A stretch of DNA of 64,000 nucleotides from CAG-791 sp963658695 (GTDB taxonomy: Bacteria > Bacillota > Clostridia > Lachnospirales > Lachnospiraceae), in assembly GCA_963658695.1 (NCBI GenBank), contig CAVKRN010000005.1, forward strand, positions 9,913-73,912. The letters run 5' to 3'. Both the position numbers and the translations under genes were made by a program. Shown here one piece after another: positions 24,591 through 33,776 of this stretch. Below the pieces are notes generated by a model. It worked only from the letters and a program-made list of their open reading frames with translations. It had not been told where the DNA came from and did not search any database. Position 1 is the first letter of the stretch. Each line of letters opens with the position of its first letter.

Positions 24591-25613
24591 TCAGAACTGA
24601 TCAATAAAGCGCTTGTCATTCTCATAAAGAAGACGCATGTCATCGATCTCATACTTAAGAAGCGCTATACGTTCCAGACCCACGCCAAAGGCAAAGCCTG
24701 AATAAACTTCCGGATCAATGCCGCTCATCTCCAGAACATGCGGATGCACCATGCCGCATCCAAGGATTTCAATCCAGCCCTCGTTCTTGCAGAAGCTGCA
24801 TCCCTTCCCGCCGCACTTAAAGCAGGACACATCCATCTCTGCAGACGGCTCTGTAAACGGGAAATGATGCGGGCGGAAACGGACCTTCGTGTCCTCTCCG
24901 AATACGGATTTGGCAAACTCCGCCAGTGTTCCCTTCAGGTCCGCAAACGTGATTCCCTTATCAATGACAAGCCCCTCCACCTGATGGAATACCGGGCTGT
25001 GGGTTGCATCCACCTCGTCCGCACGATACACACGTCCCGGAGCGATCATGCGAATCGGAATCCGCCCCTTCTCCATCTCGTGGATCTGCGTGCCGGATGT
25101 CTGTGTACGCAGCAGCATCTCCCCGTTGATATAAAAGGTATCCTGCTCATCCTTGGCCGGATGATCCGCCGGAATATTAAGGGCCTCAAAATTATAGTAG
25201 TCCTTCTCTATCTCCGGTCCTTCTACAACCTCATAGCCCATGCCGATAAAGACCTCTTCGATCTCACGAAGTGCCACGGTATTGGGGTGAAGATGGCCTC
25301 TTTCTTCCTTTCTGGCAGGAAGCGTAACATCGATGGTCTCTGCCTTTAGGCGTTCCTCCAGAAGCTTAGCCTCCACTTCCTTTTGATGGGAGCTGATGGC
25401 CTCCTCGATGCGGGCTCGCGTCTCATTGACCATCTGTCCCACTCTCGGACGGTCTTCCGCTGTCACATCCTTCATTCCCTTCAGAATACCGGTCAGCTGT
25501 CCCTTCTTTCCCAAGAAATCAACCTTAATCTGATTAATCTCTTCCGGAGAAAACGCCTTTTCCAGGCGTTCTCTGGCTTCCTGACGGATCCGTTCCAGAT
25601 CTTCCTGTATCAT
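24591..25613 (-). CDS. pheS: Phenylalanine--tRNA ligase alpha subunit
   Basis: The catalytic subunit of phenylalanyl-tRNA synthetase. The 340 residues start with a coiled-coil arm (about 1-90), then the class II core: GYEVVEGPEIEKDYYNFEAL, motif 2 with RFRPHHFPFTEPSAEMDV, a CFKCGGKGCSFC cysteine cluster, and motif 3 GFAFGVGLERIALLKYEIDD. AAGGAG lies nine bases before the ATG. Upstream lies only the 25692-25716 hairpin with no T-box features, so tRNA-sensing control of this operon is not evident. Confidence 0.97.
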   Translation of the reverse strand: MIQEDLERIRQEARERLEKAFSPEEINQIKVDFLGKKGQLTGILKGMKDVTAEDRPRVGQMVNETRARIEEAISSHQKEVEAKLLEERLKAETIDVTLPARKEERGHLHPNTVALREIEEVFIGMGYEVVEGPEIEKDYYNFEALNIPADHPAKDEQDTFYINGEMLLRTQTSGTQIHEMEKGRIPIRMIAPGRVYRADEVDATHSPVFHQVEGLVIDKGITFADLKGTLAEFAKSVFGEDTKVRFRPHHFPFTEPSAEMDVSCFKCGGKGCSFCKNEGWIEILGCGMVHPHVLEMSGIDPEVYSGFAFGVGLERIALLKYEIDDMRLLYENDKRFIDQF

Positions 25614-25691
25614 ATAAATAATCTCCTTTAAGATAGTTGTAACAATTCTGTGCGCCGCAATACCGGAGAATTCTTCCCCAACATAAACAGA

Positions 25692-25716
25692 CAGAGTCCA
25701 TTATACATGGACTCTG
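25692..25716 (-). terminator. Hairpin between the surface-protein gene and pheS
   Basis: CAGAGTCCAT and ATGGACTCTG pair perfectly around GTATA on the minus strand, followed by TCTGTTTATG. The loop and stem contain TATAAT, so it may hold the pheS -10 box as well as terminate the upstream gene. Confidence 0.55.
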
Positions 25717-25783
25717 CACAAATTACACGGAAAACCTATTTTCTTTTCTTCTCTTCACAGACGCCAGCCTGTGACAAACTTTT

Positions 25784-28672
25784 TTACTCCTTGGAGCGGC
25801 GATGGCGCACAGCAGAAGTAATTCCAAGGATCAGCGTAATGACAATCACCGCAATCACCACGCCAACGACAATTTTAAGGACGAAGGAGGCGATGCCGGT
25901 TTCTCCTTCCTGGTACGCAATGGCGTAAGAGGAGAGGCGATCCGTCTCAAAGGTAATGGTGTCCGGATCCTCATCCAGATCCTGCAGGAAGCTGATGGAT
26001 AAGGAGCCATCCTCTTCTTCATGGGAACGAACGATGCAATACGCCCGGCTGCTTTCCTTGATGGAATCCGGAATCGGCATAACCACCTGCATGGGGGTGG
26101 TTAATTCCGTAACCACCTGCGTCTCTCCATGCGTGGTTTTCATCATCAGGACTTCGAACAGCTCTCCTGCAGACAGGTTATTCTTATCACAGGCCTCCTG
26201 AATCTGACGGTCCGCATCCGTCGGATAATCGTTCGTGGAATACATGGTCAGATTAAAGGACACTTCGTTTCCCGCAAAGGCACACATCTTATCCTCTTCG
26301 GTCAGAATCCCATTAACCACATATTCCAGATTCGGGAAGTTGGCTGTACTGTCAAAATGGCTTCCCGCTGTTGTATTGTCATCCGTGCTGTAGTCATTAT
26401 GGATGTTCACCATAATGTAATCCTGATTATAAGCAAGCTGCAGAAGCTGTGCATCCTCGCCGTTTTGGATCGCCGTGCGCGCATCGCTGGGCGTAATGTT
26501 CAGGATCTGGAACACACCGGTCTGGGCATTGTAATCCTCCAGCGTATCCGGATCGGTCAGATCCGCATCGTCATAGTGAGCATCGTAATTCCCATCCTCA
26601 TCCAGAGGAAGGTCGCTTTCCGCTGCCTGTACATCGGAAGAAGCGGATTCACTTTGCTGCGAAGAGGACGTACTGCCTGTGGAAGCACTGGGCGATGTTG
26701 CTGCGGAGTCACTCTTCTTTACAGATGCTGTGCTGCCCGCATCCGCACTTTGCTTCGAAGAGGATGTTCCGCCTGTGGAAGCACCGGATGAAGCCGCTGC
26801 AGAGTCACTCTTTTTTGCGGATGCCGTGCTGCCGGCCGCTGCGCTTTGCTTGGACGCGTCAGTGTCTGTGGCGGCCGTGGATGCGGTGGTTGCCGGCACC
26901 GGCTGGAAAGCCACTGCAATCGCGTGATTGCCCTTCACCGATGTAAAGGTATACGAATATACCGCTCCGACAGAGGTGTTATCCACAACGACGTTGGAAA
27001 CCATATACCCTTTATCCGGGACAATGCTGTAGATCGCATTGCTTCCCTCGGAGACCGTAGACGTCCCGGCAGGGGAAATCGTTCCTCCCTTGTTCGCACA
27101 GGTGGCGGTAATGGAATATTTTTTCGCCTGGTCTTTTGCAAAGTTTGCAACGATATTGGCATCCACCTGCAGATTGTTGATCACAAGCGTTGAATCCGTG
27201 CCGAGTACCTTGTCACCACTCGTCCATTTTTCAAAATGATAACCCTGATAGGCGGTCGCAGTCAGCGTAACATTATCGCCGGCATTGTATGTGGCGCCGC
27301 CTGCCGTGTATCCGGTGTCCTGTGGCGTCACCGATACACTGACCTTATACTGCGTCCGCGAGAAATAGGCAGTAAATTCACGATTGCCGGTGATATTGGA
27401 GACGGTATACTTGGCATCCTTGGAGATGACATTATCACCTTCCTTCCAGCAGTCGAACCGGTATCCGCTGCTGGCCTTGGCCTCCAGCGTAACGGCGCCG
27501 CCGTAACCGACATTCTGGCTGGATGTGACGGAGCCGGCATTGTCATGATTTTTCCGGACGGTGACATAGCAGTTAACCTGTTTAAAGGATGCCGTCACGT
27601 TCATATCCTCTGTGACAGAAGGAATGGTGTAGTGTGAATTGGTAGAAATAACCTGATTCTTGTATTTCCAGCCGACGAACTGATACCCATTGTTCGTCGT
27701 CGCATAGATTTCACAGCCGGCACCATCGGCAATCGCGCCACCACCCCATACAGCACCGCCCGCAGAGGGATCTGCCTGTACCGAAACGGTATGATTACCT
27801 GCCTTCAGTGTCACATAGGCACAGTCATTCACACCCGAATTCTGTACCGACGTAGCAGTGACCACCAGATTATTGGAGCCTTCTTTTGCATCCACCACCA
27901 GTTTGCCGCTGTTATCGATGTAGGTACCGCTGCTCTGGTTATTGGAGACAGACCAGGTGACATCCAGATTAGGATTGTTATCCCCCTTCACGTTGGCCGA
28001 GAAGCTCATAGTGCTTCCTTTTGCCACGGTAGCCGTCTCCGGAAGAACTGTAACGCTGGTAACAGTCGGTACCTTCTCCTCGATGGTCACAGACAGCGGA
28101 AGAACCACGCCGTAATTGCCGCCCGGATCCAGATTATCACTTGCGCGGAACGCGGCATTATAGGTCCCGGCCGCCTTCGTAGCATCTACGCTGACATAAA
28201 ATGTGCAGGAAGTTCCGGACTCCAAATGCAGATTAGATGGCTGATCAACCTGAAAGGGCCCGTTTTCGTTTCCCGTCATATACCAAACAAGATCAATCGG
28301 AGTCGATCCGGTATTGGTCAAAACAAAAGGCTGATAGATCCGGTCCGATCCCTTCGTAATCTTTCCGAAGCTCACCACCTTCTGATCACAGGTTAAGCTG
28401 TATTCATACGGATCGGTGCCGTCGCTGTAATCCGAGTAGGTCTCGACATAACCGTTAAAATCACTGTCTGAGGAATAACTGCTATCTGCGCTACTGCTGT
28501 CTGCATAGCTGTCATCCGAATACTCGACCGCCGAATCATCGTCGTCGCCGCTTGCCTTTACGTGAAGCGACTGTATGCTTCCCACGAACAAAAGACCGGC
28601 CATCGCCAGACAAAGTGCACGTTTGGGATGCAGGAAAGATTTTATTTGCGAGAACAGCTGTGATCTCTTCAT
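25784..28672 (-). CDS. Large repeat-containing surface protein with C-terminal membrane anchor
   Basis: A 962-residue exported protein. It has an N-terminal signal segment (ALCLAMAGLLFVGSIQSLHVKA), a Ser/Asp-rich spacer, a domain with SFGKITKGSDR resembling ASPM/Hydin-like modules (about 90-190), and a bacterial Ig-like domain (PTVTSVTVLPETATVAKGST, about 195-290). Four InlB B-type repeats follow (about 295-580), each ending in a hydrophobic-Phe motif such as NVTASFKQ. Next come a Ser/Thr/Ala-rich linker with two 32-residue tandem repeats, a C-terminal domain of about 190 residues, and a membrane helix with basic tail HRRSKE. There is no LPXTG motif, so it is membrane-anchored. Adhesion is inferred from architecture; no partner is visible. 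Confidence 0.82.
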   Translation of the reverse strand: MKRSQLFSQIKSFLHPKRALCLAMAGLLFVGSIQSLHVKASGDDDDSAVEYSDDSYADSSSADSSYSSDSDFNGYVETYSDYSDGTDPYEYSLTCDQKVVSFGKITKGSDRIYQPFVLTNTGSTPIDLVWYMTGNENGPFQVDQPSNLHLESGTSCTFYVSVDATKAAGTYNAAFRASDNLDPGGNYGVVLPLSVTIEEKVPTVTSVTVLPETATVAKGSTMSFSANVKGDNNPNLDVTWSVSNNQSSGTYIDNSGKLVVDAKEGSNNLVVTATSVQNSGVNDCAYVTLKAGNHTVSVQADPSAGGAVWGGGAIADGAGCEIYATTNNGYQFVGWKYKNQVISTNSHYTIPSVTEDMNVTASFKQVNCYVTVRKNHDNAGSVTSSQNVGYGGAVTLEAKASSGYRFDCWKEGDNVISKDAKYTVSNITGNREFTAYFSRTQYKVSVSVTPQDTGYTAGGATYNAGDNVTLTATAYQGYHFEKWTSGDKVLGTDSTLVINNLQVDANIVANFAKDQAKKYSITATCANKGGTISPAGTSTVSEGSNAIYSIVPDKGYMVSNVVVDNTSVGAVYSYTFTSVKGNHAIAVAFQPVPATTASTAATDTDASKQSAAAGSTASAKKSDSAAASSGASTGGTSSSKQSADAGSTASVKKSDSAATSPSASTGSTSSSQQSESASSDVQAAESDLPLDEDGNYDAHYDDADLTDPDTLEDYNAQTGVFQILNITPSDARTAIQNGEDAQLLQLAYNQDYIMVNIHNDYSTDDNTTAGSHFDSTANFPNLEYVVNGILTEEDKMCAFAGNEVSFNLTMYSTNDYPTDADRQIQEACDKNNLSAGELFEVLMMKTTHGETQVVTELTTPMQVVMPIPDSIKESSRAYCIVRSHEEEDGSLSISFLQDLDEDPDTITFETDRLSSYAIAYQEGETGIASFVLKIVVGVVIAVIVITLILGITSAVRHRRSKE
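26660..26851 (-). repeat. Tandem 96-base repeat (two units) in the surface-protein gene
   Basis: Two in-frame units of 32 codons (26851-26756 and 26755-26660) encode KQSAAAGSTASAKKSDSAAA and KQSADAGSTASVKKSDSAAT, each followed by a Ser/Gly/Thr stretch. A truncated third unit (QQSES) follows. This looks like a linker length-variable region. Confidence 0.85.
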
Positions 28673-28699
28673 AAGTTTTCTCCCTTTCTCTTTACTCTT

Positions 28700-28735
28700 T
28701 CTAAGAAAACACTGATTATATCAGCATTTCCCCAA
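28700..28735. repeat. Palindromic intergenic repeat, copy A
   Basis: CTAAGAAAACACTGAT then ATCAGCATTTCC: a short inverted repeat between the surface-protein and ADP-ribosylglycohydrolase genes. Other copies are at 35384, 43657 and 56554, with a partial one at 46475. Confidence 0.65.
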
Positions 28736-28764
28736 TAGGTGCTGAACCGTTGCCTCCCCTTTGA

Positions 28765-29910
28765 CTACTCTCCGAGAATTGCCGTATGCCAGGCTCTTTG
28801 TACCGCCTCCAGCAGAAGATCATACATCTCCAGATGCTGCTCCAGGAACCCCTGCACACCGTAAATCTGATCCAGCTGGCAGGAAATAAACTCATAGCCA
28901 AGCCAGGCTCCCAGTATGTTTCCTGTCACAGATCCAATTGTATCAGAATCTCCGCTCTGATTCACCGCTGCATGAATGCCGGAATAATAATCATTCTGAT
29001 ACCGAATCGCAAGATAAATGCTAATGGCAAGCACCGATTCGCCTGTTGCGCCTTTCCCCAGGCTCTTAAGCGCCATCCCGGGCTTTTCCGCCGGGTTCTG
29101 TGCGCTGGCAAGGGCCTTCTCCATCAGGGCAACAAACTCCGGAAGCTCCTTTACTCCTCGAAACTGCTGCTCCACCTGATAAAGTGCATTGGTGATCAGT
29201 CGTTCCAACGTCGGATCAGCGGCTCTCCGATAGGTGATGCGGCTTACAATTTCCGAAAGGAGCGATGCGGAAAGCCAGGCAAACGGATGCCCATGAGTAA
29301 TCGCCGCCGCCTTTGCCGAAACCATTGCCACGCTTTCCGCCTGCAGATTGTAATTCTCAACGTGGAGCATCAGCCCGATGGGCGCCGATCGCATCAGCGC
29401 ACCGCTCCCTCTGCTCTGATTGAGCGGATGCTCCAGCGTTCCGCGGCTGGCGATGTCAAAGGTATCTCTTGGATTTCCTGTTCGAATGAACTGTTGTGAC
29501 AGCGCGCTCATACAGGTTCTTCCCGGCGCTCTCTGGGCACGCAGTCTGTGATCGGAATAAACCGATGTGAACGGGTGGCTGTATCGAAGGCGCGGCTGCT
29601 GCGTCGCGTACCAGTCCAGATAGGCCCGGTCCAGATAGACCTCCGCCTTCGCATCTGTCCGATGCTCCCTTGCTCTTCGCATCCCACACGTAAGACCATC
29701 CATGGTAAATAATGTCAACTGGGAATCATCACTGATGATGATTCTTCCATTGGGCCCCACCTCCGGTCTGACAATTCCGTGCGGGCCATATTTGCTGACA
29801 ATCTCGGAAAGCTCCATGAACTCTACCGGAAAGCCAAAGGCATCTCCGAAGGCGCCGCCCATGATGCACCCCAAAAATACGTTGTAATATCGTCCCGTCG
29901 GATCCTGCAT
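28765..29910 (-). CDS. ADP-ribosylglycohydrolase family protein
   Basis: A DraG/ARH-type hydrolase that removes ADP-ribose from proteins or small molecules using two Mg ions. The 381 residues show GGAFGDAFGFPVEF near the N-terminus, the metal-binding ISDDSQLTLF (about residues 60-68), RGSGALMRSAPIGL in the middle, and NQSGDSDTIGSVTGNILGAW near the end (Asp and Thr ligands). No ADP-ribosyltransferase or NAD-linked partner is next to it, so the substrate is unknown. GGGAG precedes the ATG. It sits between a membrane GT-like gene upstream and the surface-protein gene's repeat-bearing spacer. Confidence 0.9.
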   Translation of the reverse strand: MQDPTGRYYNVFLGCIMGGAFGDAFGFPVEFMELSEIVSKYGPHGIVRPEVGPNGRIIISDDSQLTLFTMDGLTCGMRRAREHRTDAKAEVYLDRAYLDWYATQQPRLRYSHPFTSVYSDHRLRAQRAPGRTCMSALSQQFIRTGNPRDTFDIASRGTLEHPLNQSRGSGALMRSAPIGLMLHVENYNLQAESVAMVSAKAAAITHGHPFAWLSASLLSEIVSRITYRRAADPTLERLITNALYQVEQQFRGVKELPEFVALMEKALASAQNPAEKPGMALKSLGKGATGESVLAISIYLAIRYQNDYYSGIHAAVNQSGDSDTIGSVTGNILGAWLGYEFISCQLDQIYGVQGFLEQHLEMYDLLLEAVQRAWHTAILGE

Positions 29911-29990
29911 ATATCTCCCTTATCCTGTTCACACGGTGTAACGATTTCCAGATACTGTCGTTGCGCCCTTCGGTCCATCCGGATCACTGC

Positions 29991-31622
29991 CTATCGCCCA
30001 TCTCCGGAACCACCACCGCGCAGCCGCTTATACGCTGCCGCCATCTTACCGCAAAGCCATACAATTCCCCAGGACGCCAGCGGCAACATGGTCAGATAAT
30101 ACCGCATCGTATACCGTCCCGAAGCCTCCCAAAGCTGATGGAACAGCATACCTCCCAGAATGAATACAACAAGAAGCAGCTCTCCCGCTGCAATGGCATC
30201 TCGCTTCCCGTCCCCTGCGCCGGAATGCATTGCCTTCCATAGTCTCTCCCACAGATACAACGTCGTTCCCAGATAGATCATGGAATGAATCACGTTCATT
30301 CCCCACTGAAGGATCCGGCTCCCCGTCCCGAAAATCAGCGTCTCCGAAAGGGCAGATGCCGCATCGTGGCGCTTGGTCTCTTCCATCTCCCGCATGGATA
30401 CGCAGGTCGGATCCCCCCACTGCGAGAGAAATTTCCGGAGATAAAACTTCACCAAATAACGGCCGGAGTTCCGAAACTCTCCGATGGACGCTTCAATGGA
30501 TTCCTTCGCCGCCTGCGTTGTCTGGTCCCTATCAAATCCAGCATCACGGAACAATCCCACATTGCTGCCGTTGTACCAGCCGCATTTTCCTTCCGTCTCC
30601 TGCATGCCCATGGCGATATAGGTGATGGCCGGTGTTCCCGCCGGCATTGCATCAAGTCCCGCTGCCGCTGCCACCGCAGTATTTAAAAGTTTCTGGCTGC
30701 CAAAGGTCAGAAGAAGCAGACAAGCCGTCAGCGCAATTCGGCGCAGGACTTCCTGTGAGGCTCCCCGCCGAACTTTCCGGGGAGCTTCCTGCGGAGCTTC
30801 CTTTCGGGAGGACTCCTGTTGCAGAAGATCCCAGAACAGAATAAAAATCATGGCGATCAACGCCACATATCCATTGGTTTTCAACAGGATTGCTGCTGCA
30901 ATGCAGACCCCCGCACCGATCCCCTGGCACAGCCGTTTCTGCCGCAGATAACGTATTTCCAGATAAAGCGCTGCCGTCTGCAGTGTAAAGGACCACAGGT
31001 CCGAATAGACAAACGTGGCAAACACATAATAAAACCAGCAGCCCATCGACAGGATCTGCATCGCCGTGCAAACCTTCGGACTTTGAAATATCTCCCAGGC
31101 AATCTCGTACAGAATATACAAATTGATGAGAATGGAAAGCACATTCAGAAGCTGATAAATCAGATAATTGGACGGGCCGCATACCGCTGCAATTGCCTGC
31201 CCGATCAGTACATAGCTCACCTGAAACGGATAGACAAACAGGTACCCTCCTGTCTGCAGCGAAGCATAATTCCCGGCGGAGAACTCCTGCATAATTGTAT
31301 CCAGCTGCAGAGCGTCATTGGTGGCAAAGCCCCGAATCGCCAGGACCAGGAACAGTGACATACCGCCGGCCGTCAGCATCATGGGCCAGGGAAACTTCTT
31401 TTTATCCCCGGTCCGCGCCAGTGCCGCCATCACAATCAGCAACAGAACTACCATACAAAGCGCCAGCAAAAGCGGCCGATCCGCCGTCACATCAAACAGG
31501 TCATTTTGTTCGTATTGGCGGAAGGAAATCACCGTAACGAGACTGAACAGAAGAACAATCCCTGCCAGAATCCCCACTGCCGTATAGATCAGCATCGCCA
31601 GCCCGTTTTTAATGACACCCAT
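29991..31622 (-). CDS. Polytopic membrane protein, GT-C/GT39-like
   Basis: A 543-residue integral membrane protein with about eleven hydrophobic segments. The first large loop has TNDALQLDTIMQEFSAGNY, which places a conserved Asp as in mannosyltransferase-like GT-C proteins. A central cytoplasmic loop contains an imperfect repeat (SRKEAPQEAPRKVRRGASQE). The acceptor is unknown and the function inferred from fold type. The start at 31622 follows AAGGAGA; a frame starting 33 bases earlier has no site and would begin inside the terminator hairpin at 31636-31670. Unless a promoter was missed, it depends on read-through of that terminator. Confidence 0.68.
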   Translation of the reverse strand: MGVIKNGLAMLIYTAVGILAGIVLLFSLVTVISFRQYEQNDLFDVTADRPLLLALCMVVLLLIVMAALARTGDKKKFPWPMMLTAGGMSLFLVLAIRGFATNDALQLDTIMQEFSAGNYASLQTGGYLFVYPFQVSYVLIGQAIAAVCGPSNYLIYQLLNVLSILINLYILYEIAWEIFQSPKVCTAMQILSMGCWFYYVFATFVYSDLWSFTLQTAALYLEIRYLRQKRLCQGIGAGVCIAAAILLKTNGYVALIAMIFILFWDLLQQESSRKEAPQEAPRKVRRGASQEVLRRIALTACLLLLTFGSQKLLNTAVAAAAGLDAMPAGTPAITYIAMGMQETEGKCGWYNGSNVGLFRDAGFDRDQTTQAAKESIEASIGEFRNSGRYLVKFYLRKFLSQWGDPTCVSMREMEETKRHDAASALSETLIFGTGSRILQWGMNVIHSMIYLGTTLYLWERLWKAMHSGAGDGKRDAIAAGELLLVVFILGGMLFHQLWEASGRYTMRYYLTMLPLASWGIVWLCGKMAAAYKRLRGGGSGDGR

Positions 31623-31635
31623 GCGCTCTCCTTGC

Positions 31636-31670
31636 AAAAAGGCTGCCTGAAGCATCGCTCCAGACAGCCT
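31636..31670 (-). terminator. Intrinsic terminator after the 6S-like RNA
   Basis: On the minus strand AGGCTGTCTG pairs with CAGGCAGCCT (one G-U pair, perfect only on this strand) and is followed by TTTTT. It ends just before the ribosome binding site of the downstream membrane-protein gene. Confidence 0.82.
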
Positions 31671-31689
31671 GCATTCTTTAACATAACCC

Positions 31690-31887
31690 GTCCGCCCCGT
31701 GCACTTTGACTCCTAGCCTCGGCCAGGTGGGTACCCGCGGCAACTACTTTTGCCATCCCTAGATAACGGAACCTGTGTCCCGCCTCTTCCGTCTGCTGAC
31801 AGGGGCGCGGCAGCCATAATGCAAGCTGAGTTCCCGTTTAAAGTATTTGTAGGTTCAAAATAACACGGGAAAAATGCTTCCGGGTCA
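31690..31887 (-). ncRNA. ssrS: Probable 6S RNA (SsrS)
   Basis: A stretch of about 200 bases without a sensible protein frame lies between a consensus promoter and an intrinsic terminator. On the minus strand it can fold as one long irregular rod. TCCCGTG pairs with CGCGGGTA. TACTTT pairs with AAAGTA. AACGGGAAC pairs with GTTCCGTT with one bulged G. The top is closed by CCGCGCC and GGCGGG. Unpaired TGAACCTACA sits in the central part, and GGGTACCCACCTGG lies near the 3' side. Length, rod shape with central bulge and these elements agree with 6S RNA, which binds housekeeping RNA polymerase. The exact 3' end is not known. The name rests on structure and recalled family features, so an unrelated small RNA is possible. 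Confidence 0.62.
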
Positions 31888-31892
31888 CACCC

Positions 31893-31921
31893 AGTATAGC
31901 AACCCATTCGGGTCTTGTCCA
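31893..31921 (-). promoter_or_regulatory. Promoter of the 6S-like RNA
   Basis: TGGACA (31921-31916), 17 bases, TATACT (31898-31893) on the minus strand. The predicted start is about 31886-31888. Confidence 0.8.
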
Positions 31922-31932
31922 CCGGCCATGCC

Positions 31933-33756
31933 TTAGATTTCCCGGCACTCTTCTCTTAACCAGGCGGCCTCTTCCTCATTCAGGAACGGCAGGATATTCT
32001 CCAAGACCTTCTGATGGTACTCATTCAGAAGATTTCTGGTGTGCGGTGTCAAAACCTCCGGATCCAGGAGTTCCCGGTCGAGCGGAGCAAACGTCAAGGG
32101 CTCAAAGCAAAGGAATTCTCCATCCGGTGTTTTCCCCCACTCTTTGCACAAAAGAATGGTTTCAATGCGGATGCCGTACCTGCCCTCCTTGTAAACACCC
32201 GGCTCATCCGAAATCACCATTCCCGGCTCAAAGGGTGTTGTGTCTGCTTCATTTCTTTTTTTCCACCGGATATTCTGCGGTCCCTCATGAACATTCAGAA
32301 GGTATCCGATTCCGTGCCCTGTTCCGCACTTGTAATCCATGCCGTTCTGCCACATCGGCTCTCTTGCCATAATGTCAAGCGACATGCCATTACACCCTTT
32401 AAGGAATACGGTTCCCATCAGCTGCAGCTGCGACACAGCTGTCAGTGTGTAACTCCGGCGCATCTCCTCCGTCACAGGGCCCAGTGACATAGTCCTGGTC
32501 ACATCCGTTGTGCCGCGGAGGTACTGTCCGCCGGAATCCACCAGGAGCATTCCTTCCGGAAGAATGTCCGCTCCGCCATTCTCATCCGGCTCATAATGCA
32601 TCATTGCAGCGTTGCTGCCGTAGGCCGAAATGGTTCCAAAGGAGAGCTCAATGTAGTCCGAAATCTCCGAACGCAGATGATCCAGATGGGCAGCAGCACT
32701 TCCTTCCGTCAGTGCCACTCCTTCCTTTACACTCTTCTTCAGCCAATAGATGAATTTCGTAAGTGCTGCACTGTCCTCGATGTAGATGCTCTTGAAGTTG
32801 CGAATCTCCGTCTCATTGCGCACCGCCTTCATCAGCGCAACCGGACTCGAAAGCTCCAGAACCTTACGCTTCTTTTGTGCGGTAAGACTCTTCCACATCG
32901 CAAAGCTTGCTTCCTCCGGATCGATCCAGACGCAGTTTCCGATGGAAAGCTCCGGAAGCTCTGCCCAGAAGCTCTCATACGGGCGCAGTGTGATCGCTTG
33001 CTTTTCCAGATAATCCCGAACACTGCCGTTCACTTCACTTTCCTGCAAATACAAAAACGTCTGTCCCTGCGTAATCACAGCGTAGGAAAGTGCCACCGGA
33101 TTGTATTCCACATCATTGCCCCGAATATTCAAAAGCCACATGATCTCGTCCAGCTTGCCGGTCACAAAGGAATCCGCGCCGTGCTCTTTCAGCTTATTCC
33201 GAAGTCTTGTAAGCTTCGAATCCGCAGTTTCTCCGGCAAACTTTTCCGCATCCAGAACAAAGACCTCAGAGGACGGAAGTGCCGGGCGATTCTCCCAGCA
33301 GGCTGCAGCCAGATCCAGATCGGTCCGCACAGTAATGCCTTCCGTGCCAAGGGAATCCTCCAGATCCTTTCCCTCCTTCTTTGTCAGGCATCTGCCGTCA
33401 AAGGAAAGAACCTCGCCTTCGGAGAGTTCTTCTTTAAGCCACTCCGCGATGGTCGGAACACCTTCCATTCCCATCCGCATGAGAGAAACGCCGCTTCCCT
33501 CCAGTTCATCTGCCGCCTGGATAAAATAACGTCCATCCGTCCAGAGCGCCGCGTTCTTTCTGCCTACCACAACCGTGCCGGCAGAACCGGTAAAGCCGCA
33601 ATAATACTCTCTGGCCTTAAAATGATCTGCCACATATTCCGAATTGTGATCATCTGCCGTCGGGATCAGAACCGCCGATACCTGTTCCCGCTCCATTGCC
33701 TCCCGCAGCTTTTGCAGGCGGCAGGCACACGGATTCTCTATAATATCACCAACCAT
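31933..33756 (-). CDS. Aminopeptidase P family (M24) metallopeptidase
   Basis: A cytoplasmic Xaa-Pro aminopeptidase that releases the first residue before proline. The 607 residues are the long form with two creatinase-like N-terminal domains (about 1-160 and 165-330) and a pita-bread catalytic domain. Metal ligands are visible in LLVDSGGQYLRGTTDVTRT (two Asp), GTGHGIGYLLNVHEGP (His), and GMVISDEPGVYKEG and GIRIET (Glu). GAGGAG precedes the ATG. It follows thrC by 20 bases, so the two are probably co-transcribed, and is followed by the 6S-like RNA promoter. Confidence 0.93.
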   Translation of the reverse strand: MVGDIIENPCACRLQKLREAMEREQVSAVLIPTADDHNSEYVADHFKAREYYCGFTGSAGTVVVGRKNAALWTDGRYFIQAADELEGSGVSLMRMGMEGVPTIAEWLKEELSEGEVLSFDGRCLTKKEGKDLEDSLGTEGITVRTDLDLAAACWENRPALPSSEVFVLDAEKFAGETADSKLTRLRNKLKEHGADSFVTGKLDEIMWLLNIRGNDVEYNPVALSYAVITQGQTFLYLQESEVNGSVRDYLEKQAITLRPYESFWAELPELSIGNCVWIDPEEASFAMWKSLTAQKKRKVLELSSPVALMKAVRNETEIRNFKSIYIEDSAALTKFIYWLKKSVKEGVALTEGSAAAHLDHLRSEISDYIELSFGTISAYGSNAAMMHYEPDENGGADILPEGMLLVDSGGQYLRGTTDVTRTMSLGPVTEEMRRSYTLTAVSQLQLMGTVFLKGCNGMSLDIMAREPMWQNGMDYKCGTGHGIGYLLNVHEGPQNIRWKKRNEADTTPFEPGMVISDEPGVYKEGRYGIRIETILLCKEWGKTPDGEFLCFEPLTFAPLDRELLDPEVLTPHTRNLLNEYHQKVLENILPFLNEEEAAWLREECREI

Positions 33757-33776
33757 ACCATTCTCCTCTCATTCTC

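Noticed and set aside
25614..25783. T-box leader for pheST
   Set aside because: The leader is short and lacks a specifier loop and the conserved T-box sequence; only one small hairpin is visible.
31713..31922. A 69-codon minus-strand frame between the aminopeptidase P and membrane-protein genes
   Set aside because: It runs through the predicted promoter and rod-like RNA and has no binding site; a non-coding RNA explains the region better.
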